From Brachionus plicatilis (Eukaryota > Rotifera > Eurotatoria > Ploima > Brachionidae), in NCBI GenBank assembly GCA_010279815.1, contig QEOQ01000508.1, positions 6,166,904-6,230,903 of the forward strand: a stretch of 64,000 nucleotides of DNA. Reading direction: 5' to 3'. Shown in pieces: positions 22,123 to 35,134 of this stretch; the stretch's first letter is position 1; every line of letters begins with the position of its first letter. The translations under genes and the position numbers were made by a program. The notes beneath the pieces were generated by a model. It was not told the origin of the DNA. It saw only the letters and a program-made list of their open reading frames with translations, and made no database searches.

Positions 22123-25100
22123 GTAGATGAGGTTCTTCAAGATTGTTAGATGAACTTCAAGATGGCAAAAAAAATTTTATTTTTAAGTAGGATTTGTAGC
22201 TTGCAATCTCCTGTATATCTAATGGTAAAGATGCGTTTCTGAAAGTTTAAATGAAAGTTTTTTTTTATTATAAAATATATTTTTTTAGCAATTTCTTAAA
22301 CTAATTTAGATCTTGACAATATTTCTGTCACTTTTTTTAGTAGACAATGAACCTTTTGAATAACTAATTTTAAATATTTTTTTTATAGATTTTGGCGATT
22401 TATGATAAATATTTAATAAATTTTTTTCGAAGATTTGTGGTTTGTATTTTTTGTAAATACTGTTAAACCCTTTGAAAACATCAAATTATCTTTTAAAATA
22501 AAATGAAAAATTAAATTAAAGGATTTAAAATAAAACAAGAACATCAAAACAAGTGAATTTTACTGAAAATTTAATTATATAACAAATAATTACCTTTTTT
22601 ACAGTTTATAACATAATTTTGTGTAAAGTTATGTAATAAAATGTAAAAAAATGTAATATTTCAAGTTGAGTAAGTGGATTTATTTTAATAAAAAAATTTA
22701 ATTAAAATCAAATTTACGTAAATTCACGTAAAATCATTATGGCTTAGCAGGACTGTAAAAAAAAATAATTTTTTCTCCTCTGGTTAAGTTTATTTTATTA
22801 CTATTTTTAATAAAATTTTACACTTATACAATAATAATATTTCTCAGAAAATAAAATTGAAAGACGAACCATGTCTGTTTCTTATATTTAGTAATCTTGG
22901 TTTGATGATGTAGAGATTGTTTAATAAAATTACTTTAATCCATTTTTATAAAAAAAATAATAATAAGGATTTAACGTCATTTCCAATCAAAGAATTTAAT
23001 ATTGAATTTTTAGAAATTAAATGAGAGCGTCGTTTCTGAGTCAAAAATCCAAAAAGGTTATTTTCAAACAAGGAGTGAAATTTAACAATTTTTTAAGGTA
23101 TAAGACGAACATCCTTTCTATCACAATAAGCTAAAAAGAATGGAAGGAAGTAAGTCCTATCAAACCAAAGGGGAAGCTAAAGTTATAAAGCCAATAAGTT
23201 ATCGACATAAATGATCTCTTTTACATTTAAAAAGGATACTCTTTATATTAGATAGTATATTAAAGCCCTCATTGTTAATAGGTTCATTAATATTTAAAAT
23301 TTTTGCGATTTTAAATAATTACAATAAGATAAAATCAATTCATTATATTAGTCTATAAAAAAAAATGCCTTAACAAACACTATTTAAAACAGTACAACTG
23401 CCTGACAAAAAGGTAGTTAAGCTTTTTAATTTATAATAATAATATTTTGTCTCTTTTCTACCCTAGCGGATAGGCGAGACGCCCATCTCCTTTTCCAGTA
23501 CCTTTTTGAGTTCCGATCTGACACAGAGGTTACTGCATCGGGTTGACCATACACACCACAATTATTAACCAGTCGAAACCCGTCATTATAATGTAACTAT
23601 TACAATTTCTTCAATCAAAATTAGAATTATTTAAATCTTGGGACATTTATAGCTGGCCGTTATCTTTAAAAGTATTAGCAAATTTAATTTTAATTAATTT
23701 CGAAATTGAAATATTGAAAAAAAAATGTGCTAAAATTAAAATAAAAATATTTTGATCATTTTTTACCAATAAGCTAAACATTTTGTATTGAAAATTCAAT
23801 AAAATCTTCGATTCAAACAATAATTATTATGTAATAAGGATTTAAATTTTTTTTCAAAAAAAAAGATGTAAAAAAATTTTTCAAAATCAACATCAGTCAA
23901 AAATGTCGCAAGATTTAACGATTTTTTTTGAATCAAGCTCATTATTCTCATTTTTGAATTAGCTCTTTCTTAAAAATATCAAGATATTCTCAAGAAGCTA
24001 ACTTTAAGTTTAACGTGGCTTAAAAACATCATTTTCATAATCAGCATTCTCGATTTAACCCTTGAGAATTTTGATTTAATTTCATTAATTCTATTGTCGA
24101 TATTTTTTTCTCAGTACCACTTACAGCCAAATGTAATCAAGGCATACACCTCCAACCTTCAAAACAAATTATCACATGAGAAATTAATTTATTTCAGTGG
24201 TAAATATTTCAAGAGACTATTTCCGAAGCTTCTTTAATCTATACCCCATTGGGTTACTCTAAGACAAAAACAAATTACATGTCACTGACTGAAGTCTAAA
24301 GAGTAAAAATAAAGTTAAAATATTTAAAAAAAAATAATAGAATGAATTAATATAATTATTTGAATTTTAATAATTACAATTTGTGGTTGTTGAAGCCATT
24401 CTAAGTGACTAAGTCAGTCATGTCGGTATTGTTAGAGAATTTAAAAGCAGTGTTGTTTTTAGGATGATATTTAAATTAACTTTAAGAAGAAATTAATAAA
24501 GATTTTTTTAGTCTAGTGAATGATCTCTTAATTTATTTGATTTAAATTCTGAAAAACAATGTGTTGTTTATTTGATGACTGAAAATTTATCATTAAATCA
24601 AAATACGGCTGGCTATCTAAATTTTGTAGTTGTTTTAGCGAGTTCAAATTCGGATGGAAAACTCATCAACAGAGCAAAGGCTCAAATAGATCCTTAAGTT
24701 TGCACATCAAGTAAACTTGTTCAACATGAAAATGAGTTAGTTAGATGTATAATTTTCATATCAAATAAATGGAATAATAATATTTTGTATTGTAAAAATA
24801 TCCATTTTATTAAATTCTTAATAAGACAAAAATTTGCCAATTTTACTTCCTTATGATGTTTCTTCCCTCGCAATAAAATAAAGAATTTGCATCACTGTTA
24901 TAAAATTACTTGATAATTCTTTTTAACTGAACAAATTATTTAAGAAAACCTATCCATATAATAAATAATAATGAAGAATTCAAAAATGCTTTTAAAAAAA
25001 ACATGCCTACAGAATAATAAAAAACGTAAAACTATTATCACAAGATAAAAAATTTAACATACTGAAATAACAAAATTGAGTAAACTAAAACCTATAGAGA

Positions 25101-28100
25101 CTAAATAAAATAATATTGCTAATTTTATAGTTTCCTAAAATTTACTCAGAGGTAGATTAAATTAAGATAGGAATTTCGAAAAGCTTAAAATAACCATTTT
25201 AAAATTGTTTCTCCAATTTTAGATTTGCAAGTGGAAAATTAAATTAATCAATTGCAATTTGAAAATAAAAATTGAAAGAAGCGTTTAGACGAATATCAAA
25301 AAATTACACTTTGTTTAGATTACTTCGATGAAATGTATATCTGATTTTTTAAAATTTGCTTTAATATTTGCTAAAAATAACTTTTTAATGCCAAAAAAAA
25401 ATCCTCAAAAAAACTAAAAAAATTAGACAATTAATAAATGACTAAAACATAATTGCTTACAAGTTTTAGTAAATAATATTCAAGTCATATATATCGGAGA
25501 TCCAATGAAAGAAAATTTAATTAATAAAATTGGAAAAAAAAAAAAAATCGTTTTCTATGTTACTTTTTGAAAAATTTTATTATATCATTAATTAAAAAAA
25601 GTGTTTTAAAAGCATGTATGTATCTTAATTGAAAGGACACTTTATGATGTCCTCTATTCATTAGGTAATCAAGAGTCACCTTAATGTAACATAGGCAAAG
25701 TCTTACAAAAAGTACCAAAAAATTTCTGGATGTAATTAGAAATTTCTAAATCAGCATGAACATCATCTAATTATTGATAAATTTCAAATCCGATCTTGTT
25801 TAGTAAATTTTTCTTCTATTATTATTTTTAATAATTCATTTAATTTATATGAGCTAAAATCTTTAAGAAAATATTTTTTAAAATTAAAAGCGGAAATGAA
25901 ATTGAAATTAAATTTTAGAAGACGAAGAAAAATTATTTTTTCTACTCTAATACTGAATCTCAATTGAGCCTAAATGGCTGAAACCAAAATATTCAGCTAA
26001 ACTATTCGATTAAATTAGAAAAAAAATTTTCTTGACACAATTGACTTCTAAGATCAAATGAATTAAAGTCGAATGCAACTTAAGAGAATTCAATCAGCAG
26101 TTTTAATTCATAAACAAAAGAATAAGATTTTAAATTTCTTAGAAAATTTATGAATTTTTCAAGAACACTTTTTAAGTGCTAGAAATGATGTTTTTTTAAG
26201 TCTGCTTTAAACATTATATTGATGAAAACAATTGAAGAAAAACTGTAAAAATTCTGGTTAAATGTTCAATTTAAAAATAAAAGATTATTGAAAATCCAAA
26301 TAAGCTCTGGGATTATTAAGGCAAAAACTAATGAGGAATTTGAATAAGTCTGAGATTATAATCTAATTTGAAAGAATGAATTTTAATTCAATTCGACTTT
26401 TCTTTTAAAAAATGCGAAACAAACAAATATAAACAACTTTTTTCACGACATTGTGATGGATAAGATACTTGAAGTATTGATTAAAATAATTCGGCGAATT
26501 TTTCTGAACTGAATTGAATTGTAAATGATTTTTAATCACTTTTTATAAAATATCGCCTCGAGCACCAATAATCATGTAACTTCTAATTAGTTCTTAATTT
26601 TCTCATATACATTTCATTGATTTTAACAAATATTGAATTAGATAAATCATCTTACCAAACAAACGACCGTAAAGTGCTTTAAATCAATCTATGAGACAAG
26701 TTGAAAATGCAAGAGTTGGGCATTAACTAAAATGTTTATTCCAAATACTGGAAAATCAATTAGTTTGTTTTATTAAATGAAACGGATGTGTTTTTTATAG
26801 AACTAAACAGCATCAGATTAATAGAAAACGAGTTTTTCTCCGCATTCAATTCTGACAAACAATAAGAAAATACAAACAAAAAAATCTAAAAAATAATAGA
26901 TAAGCTAAAGACTGTTGATTTAATTAAATTTAAAAATAATTTCCTTTAAATATGTGATTATGTCATTCGATTCCCAAGGGTCGAGTTCTTTCTAGAATTT
27001 ATGAATAAGCTAAACAACTGCCAATTGATGGAAAGATAATTGAAGATTTATCTTTTTGACAAGATAAATTTTGAATTCAATATGGTTCTTGTGTTTTTCC
27101 ATTCAACCACCCAAACATAGATTACAAGATTCAATTCACATTAAATTAGCTCATTAAATATTTACTTAACTCTTAAAGAATGCTTTTTAATTATTTCAGC
27201 TGAAATAATTAAAAAAGCTCCGAGCAACAGTTATAGTACATATCCAATTTTATTTTAGAAACAAATTAAAAGATATTTATTTATGATGATCAACTTGTTT
27301 GATTTTCTTTTAAATAGGACAAATATCTGCTTTATTGATTCATGCTATTTATAACTAGTTTTAATAGTGAATTAAATTAAAAGAATTTCACGCTTTTAGG
27401 CTTTAAAAATTTTAGTCCTAAAGTTCAAAAAAATTAATTCCTTAATTCTATCTTACTGGGAATCGTATTTATTTTATTTGATAAATTGTTAATGAATTGA
27501 GCTTACGAGATTTTTTAAGTCGATTTAGAATTAAATCTCGTCAGAGATTCTGAAGGAATCGTTCCACTCGCTGTTCGCAAAATTAATTTGAGCCAAATTG
27601 CTCTATAATTAAGATATCATTTTTAGCACATACGGAATTAACTTTTCATTTTAATTACAGAATGAAAATTTATCACGACCAGTTTTTATTTATATTTGGT
27701 CTTTTCTTATTCTAAAAGTTAATTCAACAATTTTAATTAAAAAAAATAAATTCGTTTGAAAATTTCAGGAAAAAATTCCCAATAGCAAAAAAATGTGCTC
27801 ATCAACGAGCTTTAAATTTAATTCGAGACACTAAAAGAAATAATATCTTAGATCTTTAAAATATAATTAAGATTAAAAAATGAGAATTGAAAAATAACAA
27901 ACCAAAATAAACATTAAATTTTAAAAGGAAGCTTTTTATTTTAAAAGGAATAAAATAAAAGAATTCTTTTAACAAAACGTTTTTATTTGGTTTGGATTTT
28001 AAATTATCTCTGCTCCAAGACATTTTAAGTATATCCTTTATTGGGTTGCATAATTTAAATTATAAAATTTTCTTTTACAGAATTAATTGATCCACCATAG

Positions 28101-29257
28101 CAAAAACTGCCTTAAACTTACGCTAGATGAGTTCGAAAAAATTAATTAAAATGTTAAAATTTGTATACAAAAAAATAAAATTCAAAAACAATTTTTATGC
28201 CATAATTATTAAAATTTGAAATTTAAATTCTTGTAATGAAATTTGAATCTTTTAATAATGACAGATAATTCACTTAAATTTCATCGTAAAAACGCTTTTA
28301 AAAGCAAAAAAATTACTTTCTAATTGAATTAACTTTAAGAGTAAACTAGAGATATACTTCTTAAAATATTCATGTAAATTTAGCCTATTTTTAATATGTT
28401 TGTTAATAAAATTTCATTTAATTAATTGTTTTTTAATAGATGCCAAAGAGATATAAAAAATTAGATAAAAACTTTAATTTTCTTTTAAATCATGTTTTAA
28501 ATTATTTTACTTTTATTTTATTTTTCTTGATTTTTTGATTTTTTTTTTAGCCTGAAAGAGGTTTAGCTCGGCACAGATAAAACAAATAAACAATAACTTT
28601 GCAAAATAAAATACAGAACTTTGTTAATTTAATTTTACTAATCAGCTATCCATGATAATTTTTAAATGAATATAAATTTTTTGTCAAGAAAATATTTAGA
28701 TCAAACCCTAGAGACAAGTGTTCACAGAAAACAAGATGAAAATTTAATCAAAAAATTTTAATTTGTTTATCACCAAATCTTTCTAAAATAAAAGTATTAT
28801 TTTTGACAATTAATTTCGGAATTGACAAAATTTCAATAATTCAAGACTTAATTTCAGTTGCTTATCACAAACCAATTTAAAATAAATTTTTAGAAAAAAT
28901 CATAATTTAAATTTGCATTTTGCAGCAAAAAGACAAAAAATTTCAAAAAAAATTAAATAAAATTCGCCATTTTTGCAACAAAACAAATTGATAAATCAGT
29001 TTTTGGCTTAAACTGAATTTAAAATTTTTCAAAACTCGTGTTCCAAATTTAGCACACACACATTCAATTTTAATTTTAACTTAAGCTAGATTTGATATGT
29101 CTGCCCCACTACAATATAGACTTATTTTACTAATAATGCAAATGCACACCTTTTTTAAATAGGAAAAAATTGCATGCTTTTCTCTCTCTCTTTAATTTTT
29201 AGCTTTTGAAGCAAACCAATTGACCATTGTTTAGATAATTGATTGTTTTGTTCGAAA
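22123..29257. other. 7.1-kb AT-rich intergenic region
   Basis: No gene supported on either strand: no open stretch with normal amino-acid composition. It contains TTTACGTAAATT-type words at 22680-22740, a fragment of the dispersed repeat at about 23465-23560, and one copy of a CTGAAAGAGG...TTTAGCTC repeat at about 28552. The last few hundred bases before 29258 should contain the PA2G4 promoter; a CT run lies at 29179-29192. Confidence 0.55.
23465..23560 (+). repeat. Second copy of the dispersed repeat at 12690-12760
   Basis: GCGAGACGCCCATCTCCTTT continues into TCCAGTACCTTTTTGAG and ends with GGTTACTGCATCGGGTTGAC. The minus strand at 12690-12760 has the same order of words with substitutions. 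Less AT-rich than its surroundings, as expected for a fragment of a coding or structured mobile element. Confidence 0.6.
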
Positions 29258-30682
29258 ATGGCTGACGATTCAAATAGCGCTGCCAGTGATACCGAAAAGG
29301 AGGTTGGTACCACCATTGCCGAGGATTTAGTTGTCACTAAATACAAAATGGCCAGTGAAATAACCAACCGTGTTCTGAAAGAGCTGGTCGAAAAGTGCGC
29401 TCCGAATTCTTCTGCCACTGAATTGTGTTCTCTGGGAGATAAACGATTAGCAGAAGAGACCGAAAAAGTTTTCAAGCAAAAAAAAGACTTGAAAAAAGGC
29501 GTCGCATTTCCCACTTGTTTATCCGTCAACAATTGTATTTGCCATTTTTCTCCTTTGAAAAGTGATCCAGACTACGTGATAAAGGATGGAGATCTAATCA
29601 AAGTGTAAATAAATAAATAAATTTAGAAAAAAATAATTTAAAATTTAAATTTTATTCAAAAAAGTGATCTTGGCTGTCACATAGATGGATTCATCGCAGT
29701 GGCCGCTCACACATTTGTTGTTGGCGCTTCCAAAGATAACAAGGCCACTGGCCGAAAGGCTGATGCTGTTTTGGCTGCTTACTATGCCGCTGAGGCAGCC
29801 TTGCGTCTATTTAAACCAGGCTCAAATGTAAAAACAATTGGCAGTCTTATTTTTTTATAATTTAAAATTATTTCTTAAAGAACTATCAAGTCACTGAAAC
29901 AATAGATAAAATTTCCGAATCCTATAAGTGCAAGCCAGTCGAAGGCATGTTGTCTTATCAATTAGAAAAAGAAGTTATTGATGGAACTAAACGAATTATC
30001 CAAAATCCGACCGAATTACAAAAGTAAGAGAATAAAATTCTGTGAAATTAAAATTAACTGTGTTGCCATTAAAGAAAAGAGGGATGTGAAAAATGTGAAT
30101 TTGCTGTTCACGAAGTTTATGCTTTGGACGTTTTGGTCAGCACTGGTGAAGGCAAACCAAAGGAAAGTGAAGTCAGAACCACTGTTTATAAGAGAAAAAA
30201 TATAATCTACCAACTTAAAATGAAAACCTCACGAGCTTTTTTCAGCGAGGCCGAAAAAAAACACGGTCTGATGCCATTTACGCTGAGATCATTCGAAGAC
30301 GAGAAAAAAGCTCGCTTGGGTGTTATTGAATGTGCCAAACACGATCTCATGGAACCATATCCAGTTTATTATGAAAAAGAGGGCGAATTTGTTGCCGAAT
30401 TCAAATACACCGTTTTGATTATGCCAAACGGAACGATGAAAATCACTGGTCTGCCAGTTGACTTAGAGGCCTATCAAACAGAGAACCAAATTACCGAAGA
30501 AAGTCTCAAGGTAAAAATTAAGTGCTTTTGGGAAAAAATAAATTGTTTTTTATTTTTTTTTTACCAAGAACCTGCTGCAATCGTCTTTGAACATTAAAAA
30601 GAAGAAGAAGAAGAATAAAAAGAAAGGCGATGGCAAAAAAGAAGGCGACGCTGAGAGCGAAGATGAAGAGGAAAAAAAATAA
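29258..30682 (+). CDS. PA2G4: Proliferation-associated protein 2G4 / EBP1
   Basis: Methionine-aminopeptidase fold protein without peptidase activity that binds ribosomes and RNA and acts in growth control. Five exons: 29258-29604, 29665-29827, 29881-30023, 30075-30510 and 30569-30682; the join gives 400 residues against 394 in human. Introns are 60, 53, 51 and 58 nt, and all four acceptors end in AAG. Family landmarks in order: [161 protein letters not shown], and a Lys-rich then acidic tail as in the long EBP1 isoform. AATAAA at 30718. Converges with the next gene, 79 bases away. Confidence 0.95.
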
Positions 30683-30761
30683 ACCAATTTTGATTGAAAT
30701 TTAAATTATATCCCCATAATAAAACATGTCATTGACCCTCTCAAAAATTAAAATTTTTTAT

Positions 30762-31443
30762 TTAATTTAAACGTTTTCGAAAAGCAGTAAAAGTAATCAA
30801 AGAATCATGATGATCAAGGCTTTTGCTTGTTTTCTCTTTCATATGAGACTCTAGTTTGAGTCTTAGTTGCCCGATTGGTTTTTCCGATTGACTCATCTTG
30901 ACTTCAGTTTGTTTTATTGTTTTCTTGTACACATCTACAGTTATATAGGTATTGTCATCTTCTGACTCAGTATAGACTCGATTCACGTCAAACAAAACAT
31001 TTGGTATCAATTCACACTTATGATTTGATAAAGTGTTTTGTCCTTTGTGTAGAAAAAAATTTGTTTCTATCGGTTGCGAATTTTTTTTAATCAAATTTAA
31101 TTTTATGTTTATTTTGGGATCAGAAAGGTCTTTTTGAAAAAAATTTAAAAAAAGATCTCATTAAAATTTCTAGTGTACCTTTAATTTTTTTCGTAAATTT
31201 GGTCTTATCCGAACTTATTCCCTCATTTACCTCTTCTATTATTGAGTCTTGGTACAATTCATACATAAGATTGGAATCAGGTACAATATTTTTATCACTA
31301 AATTCATCTTCTAACTTTGACTCTTCTCCTAATTTGCTCTCAGCTACATCGTCATTGCTCACAGTAGACTCTGATTCAGTTTGTGTAATGGCAATTTGGG
31401 CATTGAATGTCTTACTCTCTGAGTCATAGGTTAAACTGGCCAT
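30762..31443 (-). CDS. Uncharacterised 210-residue protein, two exons
   Basis: Not recognised. Exon 1 is 31443-31179 (MASLTYDSESKTFNAQIAIT...) and exon 2 is 31129-30762. A 49-nt intron with GTACAC donor and AAAAG acceptor joins ...KFTKKIK to DLSDPKINIKLNLIKKNSQ... in frame. The N-terminal 75 residues are acidic and Ser/Glu-rich (TESESTVSNDDVAESK, EEVNEGISSD) and probably disordered. The C-terminal part is more ordered-looking (CELIPNVLFDVNRVYTESED, NTYITVDVYKKTIKQTEV) and ends basic. No signal peptide or membrane segment. It lies 213 bases downstream of SDHC on the same strand and converges on PA2G4. Confidence 0.7.
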
Positions 31444-31656
31444 ATTATCTATTATAATTGAATAAACTCAACAAAAAAAAACTTAAAATACTAAAGAATA
31501 AAAAAATAAAAATTCAACAAGAAGAATAGTCAAATAAAAAAATAATCACTAAGCAAAAAAAAAACTAAAGGGGTTGACATGACAGAAAAATTTTATTAAA
31601 ACCAAGAATTATAAATATCTTTGAGTTTAATTATTAAACAACAGTAAATGATGGAT

Positions 31657-32206
31657 CTACATTGTTCCAATAGCTAAAGAAAGCAGAAATGCCAGAGCCA
31701 CAATAGCATAACCGGTTTTGTGAACTGATCTCAAATCGAGGGCTCTGCCAGTGTCCCAGACTAGATGACGAACGCCATTCAATGCATGATAACACAACGG
31801 AAATGCCAGAATAACTTTGGCGGTGAGCATCAAATGTGGATGGACATTTTCGCGCAAAAATTCCACAACCTGGTCAAATTTTCCGCTCCAAAGAAACGAG
31901 CCGAAACCAAAGCCGAAAACAACAGCAGTCATGGCAGCACCAGTGGCTCTGTGCATAATACTCAGATTAGCTGGTAGAGGCAACCGGTAAATAGTCAAAT
32001 GAGGAGACATTGGTCTCTTTAATTTGTCATTTTTTTCCCAAAATAACTTTGATTCCTCAGTGGCACTTCTAGCATAGCCATTTGCACGACTAAAATAAAC
32101 CAATTTGGTTTAGATAATTTTAAAAATAACGCATCATTTACCTTCTTAAAATAGTCAAGTTTTTGCTATTACGGAACAATATACGAGTGGCTGGATTAAC
32201 AATCAT
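31657..32206 (-). CDS. SDHC: Succinate dehydrogenase cytochrome b560 subunit (complex II, SDHC)
   Basis: Inner mitochondrial membrane anchor that binds ubiquinone and haem b in succinate dehydrogenase. Exon 1 is 32206-32142 and exon 2 is 32089-31657; the 52-nt intron (GTAAAT donor, TTTAG acceptor) splits an AGT Ser codon. The 165-residue product has a basic, hydroxylated N-terminus typical of a matrix-targeting sequence (MIVNPATRILFRNSKNLT). Then come the family motifs RPMSPHLTIYRLPLPANLSI, MHRATG and CYHALNGVRHLVWDTGRAL (His of YHALNG is the expected haem ligand position), and three hydrophobic segments. AATAAA on the minus strand at 31597-31592. Confidence 0.94.
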
Positions 32207-33017
32207 TTTTCTGGTAGCTTTTAGCCTTTACAAAAGTTTAAAATAAGAGAATAATTTTTCAATTGAGATATATTTATTAAATTTTTGCTATAGCTGGGTG
32301 CTAGATGGTAAAATTGCGTTGAAGTACTTTGTTTTTAAATTTATTATGTAAAAAAGAACGCTTTGAAATTATCATAAATTTTGCTAAAATAAGAATTTTC
32401 TCGTTCCTTGCTTTAAAAAAAAAGAAGCTGCCCCAAAACAAAATAAATTAATTCCTTTAATTTTTAATGCTGAGATTGGTTGCGCGCAATATTTCCCAGA
32501 TTCAGTAAAATTTTTCACATGGATGAACATTTAACTTGAATTGAAAATTAAAATTAATTGAATAAAATATTAACTAAATTCTTTTTATTTTTAATTCAAT
32601 TCAAGACTAAACCCACGTTCCTCGATAATCATTTAACTGTATAAAACATTAAAAAATAAATTTCGTTCGATTCTTTATTCGAAACAAAACAAAACAAATC
32701 AAATACAAATTTCAAATTTTTTCCTAATAAATTTTCAATAATAACTCAACTTTTTTTATTTAAAAAGCTAATAATTTGAAAAATAAAATAGTGAATAAAT
32801 TTTTTTTCTTAATTTAATAAAAGAAAATAAAAGCAATATTTTAATTAAATCAATTATCTAAGTCAAAAAGTCTCCTAGTAAAATTGCTAAAGAATAAAAT
32901 ATATAAAAATAACACAAAAAAAATAAAAATTTATTTACTTATTTTAATATTTAATCATATATATGTAAAATATTTTTTGATTAAAATTGAATTTTAAATT
33001 AAATATTTCTCTATTAA

Positions 33018-33552
33018 CACTAGAAAGGCCAAATTTTTTTTATATCGTAAGAGCCTCAAGTAGGTTTTTTAAGCCCACTTTCAAATTCTGCTATATAGTT
33101 TTTTTTTTTACCAATAAAGTTTTATTTTGTGTTACAATTATTAATCTATATATTTACAAATAAAAATTGTAAGTAAATATTATTTTAGATGTGTCAAATA
33201 GACCAAAAATGTTAGTGGGTTGAAAAAACCCTCTTTGGGCTTTTATGTACAGTAAAAATTAAAACTAACTTGTACGCATTTTGTTCCTCGACTCTTTTCA
33301 ACTATTCAAGTGGGGAATGGAAAGTCGAGGAAGAGTCGAGAAAAAGAAATGTACAAGTTAGTTTTAAATTGTAGTGTATATTTTTTATTGTGACACTAGA
33401 TAATAATAATTTTTAAACAAAAATATTAAAATTATAAATTTTATGCAATTTTAAAATTGAAGAAAAAAAAAATTTTTAAGTTTTAATATTTTTCCATAAG
33501 TTTGTATTCATTTAAAAAAAAAGAGCTTAAAAAAATCGTGGCCTTTCTAGTG
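33018..33552. mobile_element. piggyBac-like MITE, CACTAGAAAGGCC ends
   Basis: TTAA precedes CACTAGAAAGGCCA at 33018; the inverse TGGCCTTTCTAGTG ends at 33552 and is followed by TTTA. TTAA plus CACTnG-type ends suggest piggyBac, with one mutated duplication. Inner parts also show inversion-related words (AAGCCCAC/GTGGG, AGAGCTT/AAGAGCC). A smaller MITE is inserted at 33250-33376. No coding capacity. Confidence 0.55.
33250..33376. mobile_element. 127-bp MITE nested in the piggyBac-like element, TA duplication
   Basis: Ends CAGTAAAAATTAAAACTAAC (left) and, reverse-complemented, CACTACAATTTAAAACTAAC (right), flanked by TA on both sides (33248-33249, 33377-33378). The inverted repeats run on through TTGTAC to a CTCGACTCTT word. 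The centre repeats GTCGAGGAAGAGTCGAG. TA target and CA(G/C)T ends suggest a Tc1/mariner-mobilised MITE. Confidence 0.7.
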
Positions 33553-35134
33553 TTTAGTAAAAATAGGATTCCGTTTTTTTTTATAATTTTTTTTTTGCAT
33601 CAACTTTCATTAATTATTCAATAGCATGTTATTATTTATTGACTCTTACTATTTTTCAATAACAAATTTATTAAAAGTTTCCACAAATTGAATTCAAAAA
33701 ACCAAATTTATTATGACAATATCTTATTTAAACTTGATGTTAATTATTCAATAAAAATAAATGTAATTAATAGAATTGATACAAAATGAATGAATTCATC
33801 TCTACTAATTCATTTAGTGGGCTAGAGCTCCTTTAGATTAGGAATAAAAAAATGAGAAAAAATAAACAGTCTACTCTAGTTAATCAGGCCAATCTTATTT
33901 TCGTAAATTTTGACGGAATTAGCGAATTTCCGAGATATCTTTATCTCAGAAAATAGGAATTTTAACTAAAGGTTCCGGATTGAAGAAAAAAGAGATACAA
34001 AAATATATTTATTGATAATAACAAAAATAAAACAAGTCTAATTTTAATTAAAGGAAAAATTGTATTCAATTATTTTGAATTAAAATTGTCTAAAGTTAAT
34101 TGTTTTTTTTTTCTAATTTTCTAAATTGAGCTTATTAGTTAGTAAAAATAAAATGAGTTATAAAATAGGAAAATACTAAAATTAAAAATTAGATATATTA
34201 AGATAAAGAATTACAGAATAGATATTTTTCGAGCAAAACTCCAATTTTAAATGAGACTTATTGGTCACTAACTAAAAATATGTCAACACTTACAAAGGTT
34301 CGAAATTGTTTTTGTAAGTAAAATTAGTTTTTTTATCACTAAAATAAATTTACTTTATAAAAATTCTACATGCATTTAAATTGACTTTTTTTAATTAAAC
34401 AACTTTTTTGATTTAAAAAAATTATTTTCATATCAAAAACCATTTTTACATGAAAATTATTTAAAGATATTTAAATTTTTTTTTCAGACTATAGAAAAAA
34501 TATTTTCACATTTAAAAAGTTTTTTATATGTTAAAAGTATTTATATCTTAACAAAAGCGCTTTAAACGTTAAAATTTGTTTTATATAGCTATATGTAAAT
34601 TTATACAGGTGAAGTTTTTTTGTTTATTATATTTTTTCATATTTTTTAATCTGAAGGAGCCTTAGCTCAATACAGATAAACAAAAAATTAAATAAATTAA
34701 ATAAAATAGTAAATGTCTAAAATTAATAATTGATTTTTGCATCAATTACATTCCTATTAATTTGTTATAAAAAAAAATTTCTAGAAAAAAATGAGACCTA
34801 AAAATTTTTAGTGAGATAAGTCTTTAATTTTCTGTTTTAATATTTATATTTTTTCAAACATAAATAATTAGTGTGAATGAAATTAAGTATTAACAAGTTA
34901 AGCTTGAAAACAATCTTTTTTAAATTAAATTAATTTTGCTTTTATAATAGAAATTTTCTAAATCTCTGAACTAAAGGGTTTAAAAATAAAAAAAAAATTC
35001 TATAAAAATTTTATTTTACTTGGTTTATATGTGAGGAATAAATTTCGAACAAAATATATAAAAAAAATTTAAAACAAGCCCTCGAAAGTTTTTTTAATAA
35101 AAAAGTGCCAAAAACTTATGTAATATTTTCTTTC

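Larger units (their letters stand above)
32207..35134. other. Intergenic between SDHC and BRCA1
   Basis: AT-rich; the first few hundred bases hold the SDHC promoter. The only structured content is the nested element at 33018-33552 and a CTGAAGGAGCCTTAGCTC repeat at about 34652 followed by AAATAAAT runs. No gene seen. Confidence 0.6.
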
